Assembly: GCA_902491625.1 (NCBI GenBank)
Contig: CABUIO010000008.1
Location: 13,015 to 77,014, forward strand
Origin: an uncultured Porphyromonadaceae bacterium
Lineage (GTDB): Bacteria > Bacteroidota > Bacteroidia > Bacteroidales > Muribaculaceae
Length of the DNA: 64,000 nt
Direction: 5' to 3'
Shown here: positions 17,960 to 26,900 of the stretch, one piece after another
Position numbering within the stretch: the stretch's first letter is position 1
How the letters are laid out: the number at the start of each line of letters is the position of its first letter
Translations under genes and position numbers: made by a program
The notes under the pieces: model-generated
The model's input: only the letters and a program-made list of their open reading frames with translations
Told to the model about the DNA's origin: nothing
Databases searched by the model: none

Positions 17960-19284
17960 TTGAGCTTGAGAGGTTTATATTCCTTGACAAGCTGTCTGTA
18001 GGCAGGAAGTTCCCTCGTCTTGGTGAAGTTGATGTCGTGCTCGATCTCGGCAGGAGAGGTCGTGTGGGTGTCAAAGGCTTCCTTAAGATATTTCAGGGCC
18101 GTTTCGTGGTCGCCGAGGATAGAATAGATGGAGGCGTTGTTGGAGGGGTGCACTCTGCCGTATTTTTTCATCCATTCCAGCGCTTTATCCTTGTCGCCGA
18201 GGTATGCGTAGCAAGTGGCTTCCCAACCGGTGGGCGAAGACTGCGCGAGAGAGGAGTCGAGCACCTGCTTTATGTCGGTGCGCCCGAGTTCGGGACTGCC
18301 TGTGAGTATCTCGCAGATGCCTCGGCGTATCAGGGCGTCGTTCCTGAGGTTGTCAGGCGTTGCGTCCGTGTATTCGTCGGCGAACATCTCCCGGTTGGCT
18401 ATGACGGTGTCGAACAGCGCGATGGCGTTCTCGAAGTCGCCGTTGGAGGCGAGCATCGCGGCGAGTTGCAGGCGCTCGTAGTCGTAGTCGCTCTCATCGT
18501 CACCGTCGGTACCGATGCATCTGTTTATCAGGCGGTATGCCTCCTTGCTCTTGCCGGTGTCGCGCAAAGCCAACGTGTAGTTGTACATCATGCTGTCAAA
18601 GTACGTGTCGGCATCGTTAATCTGTGGCTTCAGCAGCTTGACCGCCTTGTCGGCATTGCCTGAGCGCATCAATAGGGTGCTCATATAGACGATATTGTCA
18701 ATACCCCACTTGTTGCTGTCCAGTGCGAGTCTCATGATTTTGCACGCCATGGCCATGTCGTCCTTTACATCGTAGGTCTGGGCAAGCATGCGGAGATAGA
18801 GATCGATACATCCGTCGGCTTCCTTCGGCTTGGGATTCGCGATGTAAGCGGCGGTGTATGGCTCCAGGCAGCGGATCACAAGGTCCGGATCCACTCCGGC
18901 GAGGTAATACAGCATTTCGGACGATGTACCGTTGGATTCGTCGCGGCAGAGTGCCTTAATGGCGTCCTTGGCGCTCTCCTCATAATTGCCGAGATGACTT
19001 TGCGCGATCGAACGGCAGTTGAGCGCATAGGTGTCGTCGGGAAACAGTCGCAGGACGGAACTCGCCGAGTCGCGCACGGCCTCGTAGTTGGTGGCAAACG
19101 ACTCGACATTTGCAAGCGGATGGTCGAGACCGTGTTGTTCGTAGTAGACTTCCGCATCGGAAAGAATCTGGATCTCGGTAATCATCTGTGATTGTTCGAT
19201 CTCCTCCTCTATTGTTTTGGCGGAAGCAAAGGCCGGAACGACGGCTGCCGCACACAGGGCGATGGCGTAAAGACTTTTTGTCAT
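17956..19284 (-). CDS. Exported TPR-repeat protein
   Basis: The 442-residue protein has a signal peptide (MTKSLYAIALCAAAVVPAFASA) and helical TPR-like units throughout (for example CYAYLGDKDKALEWMKKYG and SILGDHETALKYLKEAF near the end). It heads the coupled operon with znuA, znuC and spmAB and lies only 43 bases after trpS. It probably is a periplasmic scaffold; its link to metal uptake rests on the operon alone. Confidence 0.8.
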   Translation of the reverse strand: MTKSLYAIALCAAAVVPAFASAKTIEEEIEQSQMITEIQILSDAEVYYEQHGLDHPLANVESFATNYEAVRDSASSVLRLFPDDTYALNCRSIAQSHLGNYEESAKDAIKALCRDESNGTSSEMLYYLAGVDPDLVIRCLEPYTAAYIANPKPKEADGCIDLYLRMLAQTYDVKDDMAMACKIMRLALDSNKWGIDNIVYMSTLLMRSGNADKAVKLLKPQINDADTYFDSMMYNYTLALRDTGKSKEAYRLINRCIGTDGDDESDYDYERLQLAAMLASNGDFENAIALFDTVIANREMFADEYTDATPDNLRNDALIRRGICEILTGSPELGRTDIKQVLDSSLAQSSPTGWEATCYAYLGDKDKALEWMKKYGRVHPSNNASIYSILGDHETALKYLKEAFDTHTTSPAEIEHDINFTKTRELPAYRQLVKEYKPLKLK

Positions 19285-19327
19285 GGCAATTATGGAGTTA
19301 GGTTAATAAACTGCGTTTGGAGCAGAC

Positions 19328-20395
19328 TCAGAAGCGGCGGATGCCCATGATCTCGCGTACATCCGCAAGGGTCTTCGAGGCAGTCTCGCGCGCACGTTCC
19401 GCTCCCTGACGGATAACTTTCGAGAGGTAGGCGTCGTCGTTGCGGATCTCCAGAGTGCGCTCGCGGATAGGAAGCGTGATCTTGAGGATGTCTTCAGCGA
19501 GCTGCTTCTTCAAGTCGCCGTAGCGGATGCTGCAGTCGGCGTAGGCATTGCGGAAATGCTCCACGGTGGAGGGATCGCTCACAAGATCCATCAGTGCGAA
19601 GAGATTGGCGATGGGCTGTGTCGGTGTCTGGTTCGGCTCCTTCGGTCCCTCGTCCGTGACGGCACGCATCACTTTCTTGCGCAGCGTCTTCTCGTCGTCA
19701 GTGAGATAGAGGCAGTTGCCCTCGCTCTTTCCCATTTTGCCGCTGCCGTCGAGTCCCGGCACCTTCACGGCGTCTCCGCCGAAATTGAAATTGACAGGCT
19801 CCGAGAAGAATTCCGTCTTGTAGAAAGAGTTGAAACGGCGTGCGAAACGGCGTGTCAGCTCCAGATGCTGCTCCTGATCCTTGCCTACAGGTACGAAGTC
19901 GGCGTGATGGATGAGGATGTCGACAGCCATCAGGGTCGGGTAGGTGAGGAGTCCCGCGTTGACGCGCTGGTTGGTCTGGTTGCCGATGATGTCGCATTCG
20001 ATATGGTCATCCTCGGCGCTGTCCGGAGCCTTGATGCCGAGAGCCTTGCGGGCCTTGTCCTTGAACGCCGCAGTGCGCATCAGCTCGCCGATGCCCACAT
20101 GCATGTTCAGGAGAAGATACATCTCCGAAATCTCGGGCACGTCGCTCTGCACATATAATATGTTCTTGTCGGGATCGAGTCCTGCAGCCAGATATTCCGC
20201 AATGATGCCGCGCACATTCTCGTGGAGCTGATTGGGATCGGGATTTGTCGTCAGGGCGTGCAGATCGGCAACAAAAAAGCGGCAGTCGAAATCATCCTGC
20301 ATACGCACGAATTTGCTCAACGCCCCGAGATAATTGCCCAGATGCAGATTGCCGGTGGGACGGATACCGCTGAGCACAATTTTCTTATCATTCAT
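19328..20395 (-). CDS. trpS: Tryptophan--tRNA ligase
   Basis: The 355-residue protein has the class I signature PTGNLHLGN (HIGH motif) near the N-terminus and KMGKSEGN as the KMSKS loop. Length and sequence fit bacterial TrpRS. It charges tRNA-Trp in the cytoplasm. A TAATTTTG box at 20457-20464 provides its promoter, back-to-back with that of the tRNA-Ser gene. Confidence 0.97.
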   Translation of the reverse strand: MNDKKIVLSGIRPTGNLHLGNYLGALSKFVRMQDDFDCRFFVADLHALTTNPDPNQLHENVRGIIAEYLAAGLDPDKNILYVQSDVPEISEMYLLLNMHVGIGELMRTAAFKDKARKALGIKAPDSAEDDHIECDIIGNQTNQRVNAGLLTYPTLMAVDILIHHADFVPVGKDQEQHLELTRRFARRFNSFYKTEFFSEPVNFNFGGDAVKVPGLDGSGKMGKSEGNCLYLTDDEKTLRKKVMRAVTDEGPKEPNQTPTQPIANLFALMDLVSDPSTVEHFRNAYADCSIRYGDLKKQLAEDILKITLPIRERTLEIRNDDAYLSKVIRQGAERARETASKTLADVREIMGIRRF

Positions 20396-20456
20396 AAACT
20401 GTTGAACTATCGGAAGTTAATAAAAGAAACCAATCAAATTTGGCTTGGAATTGACG

Positions 20457-20464
20457 CAAAATTA
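20457..20464 (-). promoter_or_regulatory. Promoter -7 element of trpS
   Basis: The minus strand reads TAATTTTG, about 62 bases before the trpS start. Confidence 0.55.
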
Positions 20465-20508
20465 GCGAAAAAAACGTAAAATAGCCTTGTCATATCAAAA
20501 AAAAGCGC

Positions 20509-20516
20509 TACCTTTG
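20509..20516 (+). promoter_or_regulatory. Promoter -7 element of tRNA-Ser
   Basis: TACCTTTG ends 16 bases before the mature tRNA 5' end, a normal distance for a tRNA gene in Bacteroidota. Confidence 0.7.
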
Positions 20517-20532
20517 CATCGGAAAAACCCAA

Positions 20533-20620
20533 GGAGTGGTGCTCGAGTGGCTGAAGAGGCACGCCTGGAAAGCGTGTATACGCCAAAAGCGTATCGGGGG
20601 TTCGAATCCCCCTCACTCCG
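20533..20620 (+). tRNA. tRNA-Ser (anticodon GGA), prophage attachment target
   Basis: The 88-nt gene folds into a class II tRNA: acceptor GGAGTGG/TCACTCC, anticodon arm CACGC-CTGGAAA-GCGTG with anticodon GGA, long variable arm TATACGCC/..GCGTAT, and T-arm GGGGG-TTCGAAT-CCCCC. CCA is not encoded. Its 3' part, from within the anticodon loop on, is probably supplied by the prophage, because the host version lies at 62721-62777. Confidence 0.95.
20565..20595 (+). repeat. attL core (31 bp)
   Basis: The 31 bases from CTGGAAAGCG to AAAAGCGTATC are identical to 62721-62751. They cover the anticodon loop and variable arm of tRNA-Ser. Sequence identity stops at the T-stem, so crossover must lie within these bases. 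Confidence 0.9.
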
Positions 20621-20624
20621 CAAG

Positions 20625-20671
20625 GAACACGTTGAAAGACAACGAATTGAAGCGTTGATTCAACGTGTTCT
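20625..20671 (+). terminator. Hairpin terminator after tRNA-Ser, phage-derived
   Basis: GAACACGTTGAA at 20625-20636 pairs with TTCAACGTGTTC at 20660-20671, followed by TTTCCTTTTTC. It lies inside the prophage, so it replaces the host tRNA terminator now found at 62783-62804. Confidence 0.7.
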
Positions 20672-20757
20672 TTCCTTTTTCTCCCCCGGAAACGACATTA
20701 AAAAAAACCGAAAGACTGCCGAAAATAGCAGAGAAAAGCCGAAAAATGCCGAGGTCT

Positions 20758-20817
20758 GCACGCAACATGCACGCAAATTTTGACCTTGCACGCAAAGCGC
20801 ACGCAATATGCACGCAA
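20758..20817 (+). promoter_or_regulatory. Five GCACGCAA direct repeats, likely integrase arm-type sites
   Basis: GCACGCAA occurs at 20758, 20769, 20788, 20799 and 20810, with spacings of 11, 19, 11 and 11 bases, close to one helical turn or two. The array lies between the attachment core and the integrase gene, as arm-binding sites of tyrosine recombinases do. Related GCGCGCAA words appear near attR at 62642-62661. Confidence 0.6.
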
Positions 20818-20869
20818 ATATTTGAGGTAAGAAAAGCTATTAAAGTGGTTCGGAGGTGAGTTTAATGTT

Positions 20870-22140
20870 ATGACAACCGTAAAAGTTATTCTTGACAAGC
20901 GAGCCGCCAAAGACGGAAAGGCTGCTCCGCTCAAAATCTCAATCTGCCATGAAAGGCAGACATCGCTTATCTCACTGAACGTATATGTAATGCCGCACCA
21001 GTGGGATTCAGTTACGGAGAAAGTAATCGACCACCCAAATCAGCTTCAGCTAAACGCTTTCATCGGAGGCCGCAAGGTCGAGGTGGAAAAGGTGCTTATT
21101 TCATTACTCGATGATGAGATAATCAGTGGAATGAGGGCAAAAGATGTAAAAGATTACATACTTGCCAAGATTGCCCCAAAGGGGAAAAGGCCGAAAAGCC
21201 CGAAGAAGATCCGAACACATTTATAAAATGGTTCGACCGCTTCACCGGGCGCAAGCAAGGGCGCACAAAGGCAATCTATGAGGCAACACGCAGCCGCCTT
21301 GTGGCGTGGCTCGGAGAAGCCGGCCTTGCCAAAGTGAAGTTCGAGGACATCAAGATTTCGTGGCTTGAAAGTTTCAACGATTTCCTGGCAAAGACTTGCA
21401 AGACAAACTCGATAGCGATACATATGCGTAACATTCGCACCGTAGTAAATTACGCTATTGACAACGAGGTAACGAATACCTATGCCTTTCGCCGCTTCAA
21501 AATAAAGAGTGAGGCAACACGAAAGCGCAACTTCGACATAACAACCCTCCGCGCCATATTCTCGGCGCAGGGGTTGGAGGAATGGGAAGAAAAGTACCGT
21601 GATTTCTTCGCCCTTACATTTATGTTGGTAGGCATAAATGTGGTTGACCTCTGCAACCTCGAAGAAATAGTGTCCGGGCGCGTCAACTATATAAGAGCCA
21701 AGACACATCGGCCTTATTCCATCAAGGTAGAGCCGGAAGCACTTGCGCTCATTGAGAAATACAGCGGCGAGAAGCATCTGCTTAACTACCTCGATGGCTG
21801 CGTCAACTACCGCCACTTTTACAACAATCTGTGTAAAGGTCTGAAAGCTGTAAAAGAAAAGCTCGGCCTTTCTGAACTGACAACCTACTGGGCGCGCCAT
21901 TCGTGGGCTACGATAGCTGCCAGCCTCGATATTCCCAAAGATACAATAGCCGCAGCGTTAGGCCACGGAGGAAATACAGTAACCGACATCTACATTGAAT
22001 ATGATATGAGCAAGGTAGATGATGCCAACAGAAAAGTGCTTGACTGGGTACTTTACGGCAAAGATTGGCGCAAACCTGTTGAAGCCCCGGCAAAACGGCG
22101 CGGTCGGCCTCGTAAGGCGGCTGAGGCCGAAGCTGCATAA
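20870..22140 (+). CDS. int: Phage tyrosine integrase, split by a -1 frameshift near 21180
   Basis: Residues from 20870 form an Arm-binding domain (MTTVKVILDKRAAKDGK..) that runs to a stop at 21224. The SAM-like core-binding and catalytic domains continue in the -1 frame (EEDPNTFIKWFDRFTGRK..) to 22140. Catalytic box II is YWARHSWAT..LGHGG, with the nucleophile Tyr in TDIYIEYD. The first catalytic Arg is replaced by Asn in LVGINVVDL, which is seen in some Bacteroidota recombinases. The break contains A-AAG-GGG at 21178-21184, which fits a -1 slippery heptamer, but a point indel or sequencing error is also possible. The C-terminus ends in an AT-hook-like KRRGRPRK. It should integrate and excise the prophage at tRNA-Ser. 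Confidence 0.8.
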
Positions 22141-22141
22141 A

Positions 22142-23929
22142 TTACTCGGTGATTGGGTAGAAAACGCCTTTGAGTAACTGCGACATTCCCTGTTCGGTGA
22201 AGGTCGCGGTTATTTTTTCGCAGACGTATTTCTTGCCGTGTATGATGAAAACGCTCCTTACGTTTGGTATGGAATCGGCAAGGAACTTAAAGGTTGTTTT
22301 CTTGCCTGTGTCGATATGGTGGACTATGCGGCGGCTTTTAAGCTGCCGGTTGTTGAGGCGCATATTGAAATGGAGATACTGAAAGTTGCTCCAGTCTTCC
22401 ATAATTTCAATATCCTCCACTTGCGGATAAGGCAGTTTGCCGCGAGTGTTCTGCGCGCCGTCCCAAAAGCCGACATAGATACGGTCGTAGTATTCGGCTT
22501 TCTTCTCTTTCTCCCCTGCTTCAAGGCTCTGTATGGTGTGGGTCTGCATAAACGGATAAGTGCTTTCGTCCTCCCCGGTGCCGTTGTCCTCGTCGTAGCC
22601 GGAGAAAGAGAGGAACAGGCAACGCCCGTACTTTTCTTCGGTGTAGTCTATCCGTGCCGGAACAAATTCGATTTCGATCTGGTCGGCGTCTTCGCTCTCG
22701 TCCACAATGCGCCCGCCGAAAAGATTCACGGGCTGCAACACACATTTATATGTGAACCGTAACCTGTACCTGTCAAAGTAAGGGGTCCGGCTGACGGCGC
22801 GGATAACAAAGTATGCGTCGGCGTCTTTGGCATACAGCAAGCGGTCTATCTGACTGCTTCGATGATGTTGGCCGTTCCAAGTTCGCCAGCCTTTGTTAGC
22901 GGCCAAAAGTTCGCGCATAGTATCATATACGACAGCGCGGTCTTTCCACGCCTTTATAAACCAGTCGCACGAGTAATATTTCCATACGGCATGGTCGCAC
23001 TCCTTATAGACGAGGTTTTTAGCCTCGGCATACTCGCAACGGGCATCTTCAACCGATACTTCGGTGGAGTGTTCGGAAAGCACGTCGCGCAGTTCTACGG
23101 CACCCGACGCGGCCATCAGGTCGTGCGTGAAGGCGAAAGCCACGGTACGGGCGCGGTGGTTTATCTCAAACTCCGCGCCTAAAAAGATTTCCAGTTTCTC
23201 GAAAAACTCCGCGACAGTCCAGTGCGGCAAAGCACGGGCATACTGCGGCGTGTACCATGCCGCCGGGAGGCAGTTGCAGACAAGCAGCCAGCGGTGTTCT
23301 TCGGATTGTTCCCATTGCGACAGGTCTACGGCATAGCCTACGGCCTCGCAAATCTTACGCACGATGAATATGAGGTAAGGCTGCCACGACAGCCCCCATG
23401 TGTCGGAGTGCCAGGAGTAATGCCCCCTGTTCTGTGTGGCATCGTCCACGGTGTATTCGGCAAGGTTCTGAATATTGCCCGAATAATCGTTTACCCACGG
23501 CAGAGCCACAGCATCGGGATAATAAGAGGGCTGCCACGCCTTTACCGGGTCGGGCTTGCCCGAAGGCCATTGGCCGAGGTCGAGTTCATTTATATAGATG
23601 TCGTCGAAGGTCTGCGAGAAGTTCTGCTCGCTGCGGCCTTCAAGGAACTGGCATTTTACCTCGGAAGCGTTGATTTCGTTGACAGTGATGGAGCCGAATT
23701 TGAAAAACTTGCCGTGCCGTATTTCGCACTCGAAAATTACCTTACGGGCGATAACGTCCGCACGGTTGATGTTGCCGAAAATGGCCGTATTCTCCGGGCA
23801 GTCTTTCAGCGGAAAGGTTATGCTCAAAGTATAGCCGTCCGAACCGCTGAACATTCGATTTTCGGCCACATATTCAAAAGATGTGCCGGATTTGAGGACT
23901 GCATCGCGCCCGTTTATTCTAATTTCCAT
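22142..23929 (-). CDS. Putative phage tail-tip/distal tail protein
   Basis: The 595-residue protein begins MEIRINGRDAVLKSGTSFEY, followed by LSITFPLKDCPENTAIFG. It lies 16 bases downstream of the tape-measure gene, where tail-tip or baseplate proteins are encoded in siphophages. No enzymatic domain is seen. It is the last late gene and ends tail-to-tail with the integrase gene, one base apart. Assignment rests on position and on resemblance to uncharacterised Bacteroides prophage proteins. Confidence 0.6.
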   Translation of the reverse strand: MEIRINGRDAVLKSGTSFEYVAENRMFSGSDGYTLSITFPLKDCPENTAIFGNINRADVIARKVIFECEIRHGKFFKFGSITVNEINASEVKCQFLEGRSEQNFSQTFDDIYINELDLGQWPSGKPDPVKAWQPSYYPDAVALPWVNDYSGNIQNLAEYTVDDATQNRGHYSWHSDTWGLSWQPYLIFIVRKICEAVGYAVDLSQWEQSEEHRWLLVCNCLPAAWYTPQYARALPHWTVAEFFEKLEIFLGAEFEINHRARTVAFAFTHDLMAASGAVELRDVLSEHSTEVSVEDARCEYAEAKNLVYKECDHAVWKYYSCDWFIKAWKDRAVVYDTMRELLAANKGWRTWNGQHHRSSQIDRLLYAKDADAYFVIRAVSRTPYFDRYRLRFTYKCVLQPVNLFGGRIVDESEDADQIEIEFVPARIDYTEEKYGRCLFLSFSGYDEDNGTGEDESTYPFMQTHTIQSLEAGEKEKKAEYYDRIYVGFWDGAQNTRGKLPYPQVEDIEIMEDWSNFQYLHFNMRLNNRQLKSRRIVHHIDTGKKTTFKFLADSIPNVRSVFIIHGKKYVCEKITATFTEQGMSQLLKGVFYPITE

Positions 23930-23945
23930 AAAGAAAGATTATTGA

Positions 23946-26900
23946 TTATTTCCTTGATTTAGGCAGACGGTTTCGCATCAGGCGGTCGTATTCGTCCTGT
24001 GCGCGCTGTATGCCGTGGTCGCCTGTAACGGTATTGACGGTAACGAAAGGCTCGTTGAGCCGTTCATCGAGGCGGTCGAGCGTCGCATAGAGCCGTTCAT
24101 CAGCCGCAGGTGCGGCCTGCGGCGGCACGTTGACATTGACAACGGGCATGGCCTGGGGTTGCGCGGCAAGCACCATAGGGGCTGTTATTGAGCGCGACAC
24201 GTCGGCTGCGGTCAGCGATCCGACAGTGTTTGTGCGCTGCGCATAGTCGAGGGCTTCGATGAGCGGCCTTGTCTGCGGCGATTTCACGAGTTTCTGCGAG
24301 GCAACCCATTCTCCGGCATGAACCACACCGGCCACTTGGTCGGGCTTGCCCTCCGGGGTAAAGCCGCCGGATTTGTAGCCCTGCGCTTCTGATGCCTGTT
24401 GCTGCTTCTTGATGGTGGCTATCTGTATTGCACCTGCGGCAACGGCCATCGCCGCCGCTATCGGCGCAAGGATATAGCCGATAACGGGCACGGCGGCAGC
24501 GGAGCCGTAGGCGTTCAGGGCATTTGTGGCCGTCTGCGCCACCGCCTGAATAACCTGCATCACAAACATTTTGCGGTTGGCCTCCTTCTTGATTTTGGCA
24601 ATTTCCTTTTCTTTCTGCTTCTCGGCTTTCTTGACGCGATAGGAATTGCCCTCTGCAAGCTCTATTTCGCGGTCGTACTTTTTTTCGGCCTTTGCCACTT
24701 CGAGGTCGGAGGAAGCTCTGACAAACTCGGAATACTGCTGCATACCGGCAGTCATCACGGCAAAGACCGATTGGGCGAGCGCGGCAAGGCGTGTCGCCCA
24801 GTTGCCTCCGTCTTCCTCGGTGCTGTCAAAAAAGTTCTTCCATGCCTCGTAGATGTCGAGAAGCTGATTGGTATGTTCGGAGCCTAACCGCCTCACTCCC
24901 TCTATTGCCTTTTTCTCGTAAGCACGGTTGATGCGGTCTTTGGCGGCCTCCGCCTGTTCGTGGGTAATCACCCCCTGGGCTTCGAGCGAAGCCACAATGT
25001 CGAGTTCACGCTTCTTCGCAAGGGCTGTCCGCGCCGCCGATCCCTGCGCGGGGTTCTTTGCAAGCAAAGCGCCTGAAGGCGATAAGGCGGAGTCGGGCAT
25101 ATACTCGTCGGCATATTTCTTTTTCAGGTCGCTTTGCGCCCGGAGATAGTCTTCGTAAGAGATAAGCCCTGCGGCATAAGCCTCGCCGAGCAACTGCGTT
25201 TCGAGTTCGAGGCGTTTCCCGGCTTCCTGATATTCGTACTGTTTGCGCCACTCGGCCACATGCTGCGCCAGAAGTTTCTGACGGCGCAGCCTCTCGGCGT
25301 CCTCGGCCTGTTCAATCTGCACGACATAGTTGTGGTATTCCTCGCTGTCTTTGGTATAGGCGTCGCGCATTTCTTTAAGGTACTTAACCTTAATCTCGAA
25401 AAGGCGTTGCTGCAATGCCTCCTCGTTCCCGTAGAGGGCATTGCCGGGAGTGGCGGCGTCCATATGCGCCTGTACCTCCTCGGCGGACTTCTTGCGTCGG
25501 CTTTCCTCCACCGACATGGCGGCGTTCTTTTTCAGCCACTCGGCCTGAAGCTCCGCTTTCTTTTTCAGCAGTTCCTGATAATCCTCGTCCTCCTGAAGAT
25601 TGTAGTCCTCGAAGATACGGAGGCGGTCGTCGTAGTATTTGATTTCGAGGTTGTGCTTGTCGAGAAGGAACTGCGTCCACGATTTCAGCCCCGCCGAATA
25701 ATCGCTGACATTCTGCGCGGCACCGGCCTCCCATTCGCCTTTCGCATCGTTGAGTTTGTCCTTGAACTCCTTTCGCGCCTTTATTGCCGCGCGTCGTTCC
25801 TCGGCCTCGCGCGCCTTGCGGTCTTTTTCCGATTCATAGGGAGTAAAATCATCGAGAGTAAAGTCCGGGTTGCCCGCCACAGGGTCGTTGGAAGGTGTTT
25901 CAAGCACCGACAGCCGGGCACGGGCTTCATCGAGAAATTCGCTCACCTCGTTTGCGGCGATACGCCTCGTTGTAGGGTTCGGCTCGTTGATGCCTATGAT
26001 TATGGCGCCTCCCTCTCCACGCTCGGCGTGGCCCTCGAAGTCGGTTATGAGCCTGCGAAGTTCCGTTGCCGAATATCCGGCGAGAGGATTGGTTTCACGC
26101 TCAATCTGATTTATTTCCCCCATCGCGGTTGTATATTCGCCGTGGGTGCCTATCATATCGTTAACGACATTGACGGGGTGCGCCGTCCAGCCCCACTTGT
26201 CCTGTAGGCTGCCTTTGATTCCCTGCAACTCACCGACAATATCCTGACCGATAGTGCCGGTGGTCTGCAAGTCAATGACGACGCGGTTAGTTATGCGCAC
26301 GGCGTCCTTGTAAGACTTGCCGTAGGCGACAAGCTGCTCCTGCAACTTCTTCGCAAGGCCGCTGAAAGCATCGTCGAAAGTTTCCTGTGCGGCATCTTTC
26401 GCGCCCTGTATGGCACGTTCCTTAGCGGCGATGCGCGCCGCAGCCGCGAGCCTTTTGTAAGCGGCTGTAAGGTCTGTAATCTCGTTGCGCTCGTTGATTA
26501 GGCCACGCAGATACTTGCCATACTGGGATATGATAGTGTCCTTGACCTCCTTGTATTCTTTGGTTCCTCGCTTACAGGCTTCGAGTTTGCCGAAAAGTTC
26601 GTCAAGCTGCCGCTGTTCCTTTGATAGTTCCTTTGAGAAATTGGCGGCGGTGTTGACAGCCTCGCGGAGCTTCTTCGTATATTCGGAAGTGCGGTCGCAC
26701 AAAGCCTTTACAACGAGCACAAGAGCCGTAACCGCCGCGAGAATGAGGCCGAAAGGATTGGCCGACATAGCGGCGGTAAGGAGCCGGAAGGCGTGGGTGG
26801 CCGCGCCTATGCCCTGCGTAAAGGCTATCACCGCTATGCGCCCCAAAACGACAGCTATACGCCATGCGTTGTGAAGCGCGGTCGCGGCCTTGACAACGAT

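Noticed and set aside
20758..20817. CRISPR array
   Set aside because: Repeats are 8 bp with 3-11 bp spacing; too short, and no cas genes.
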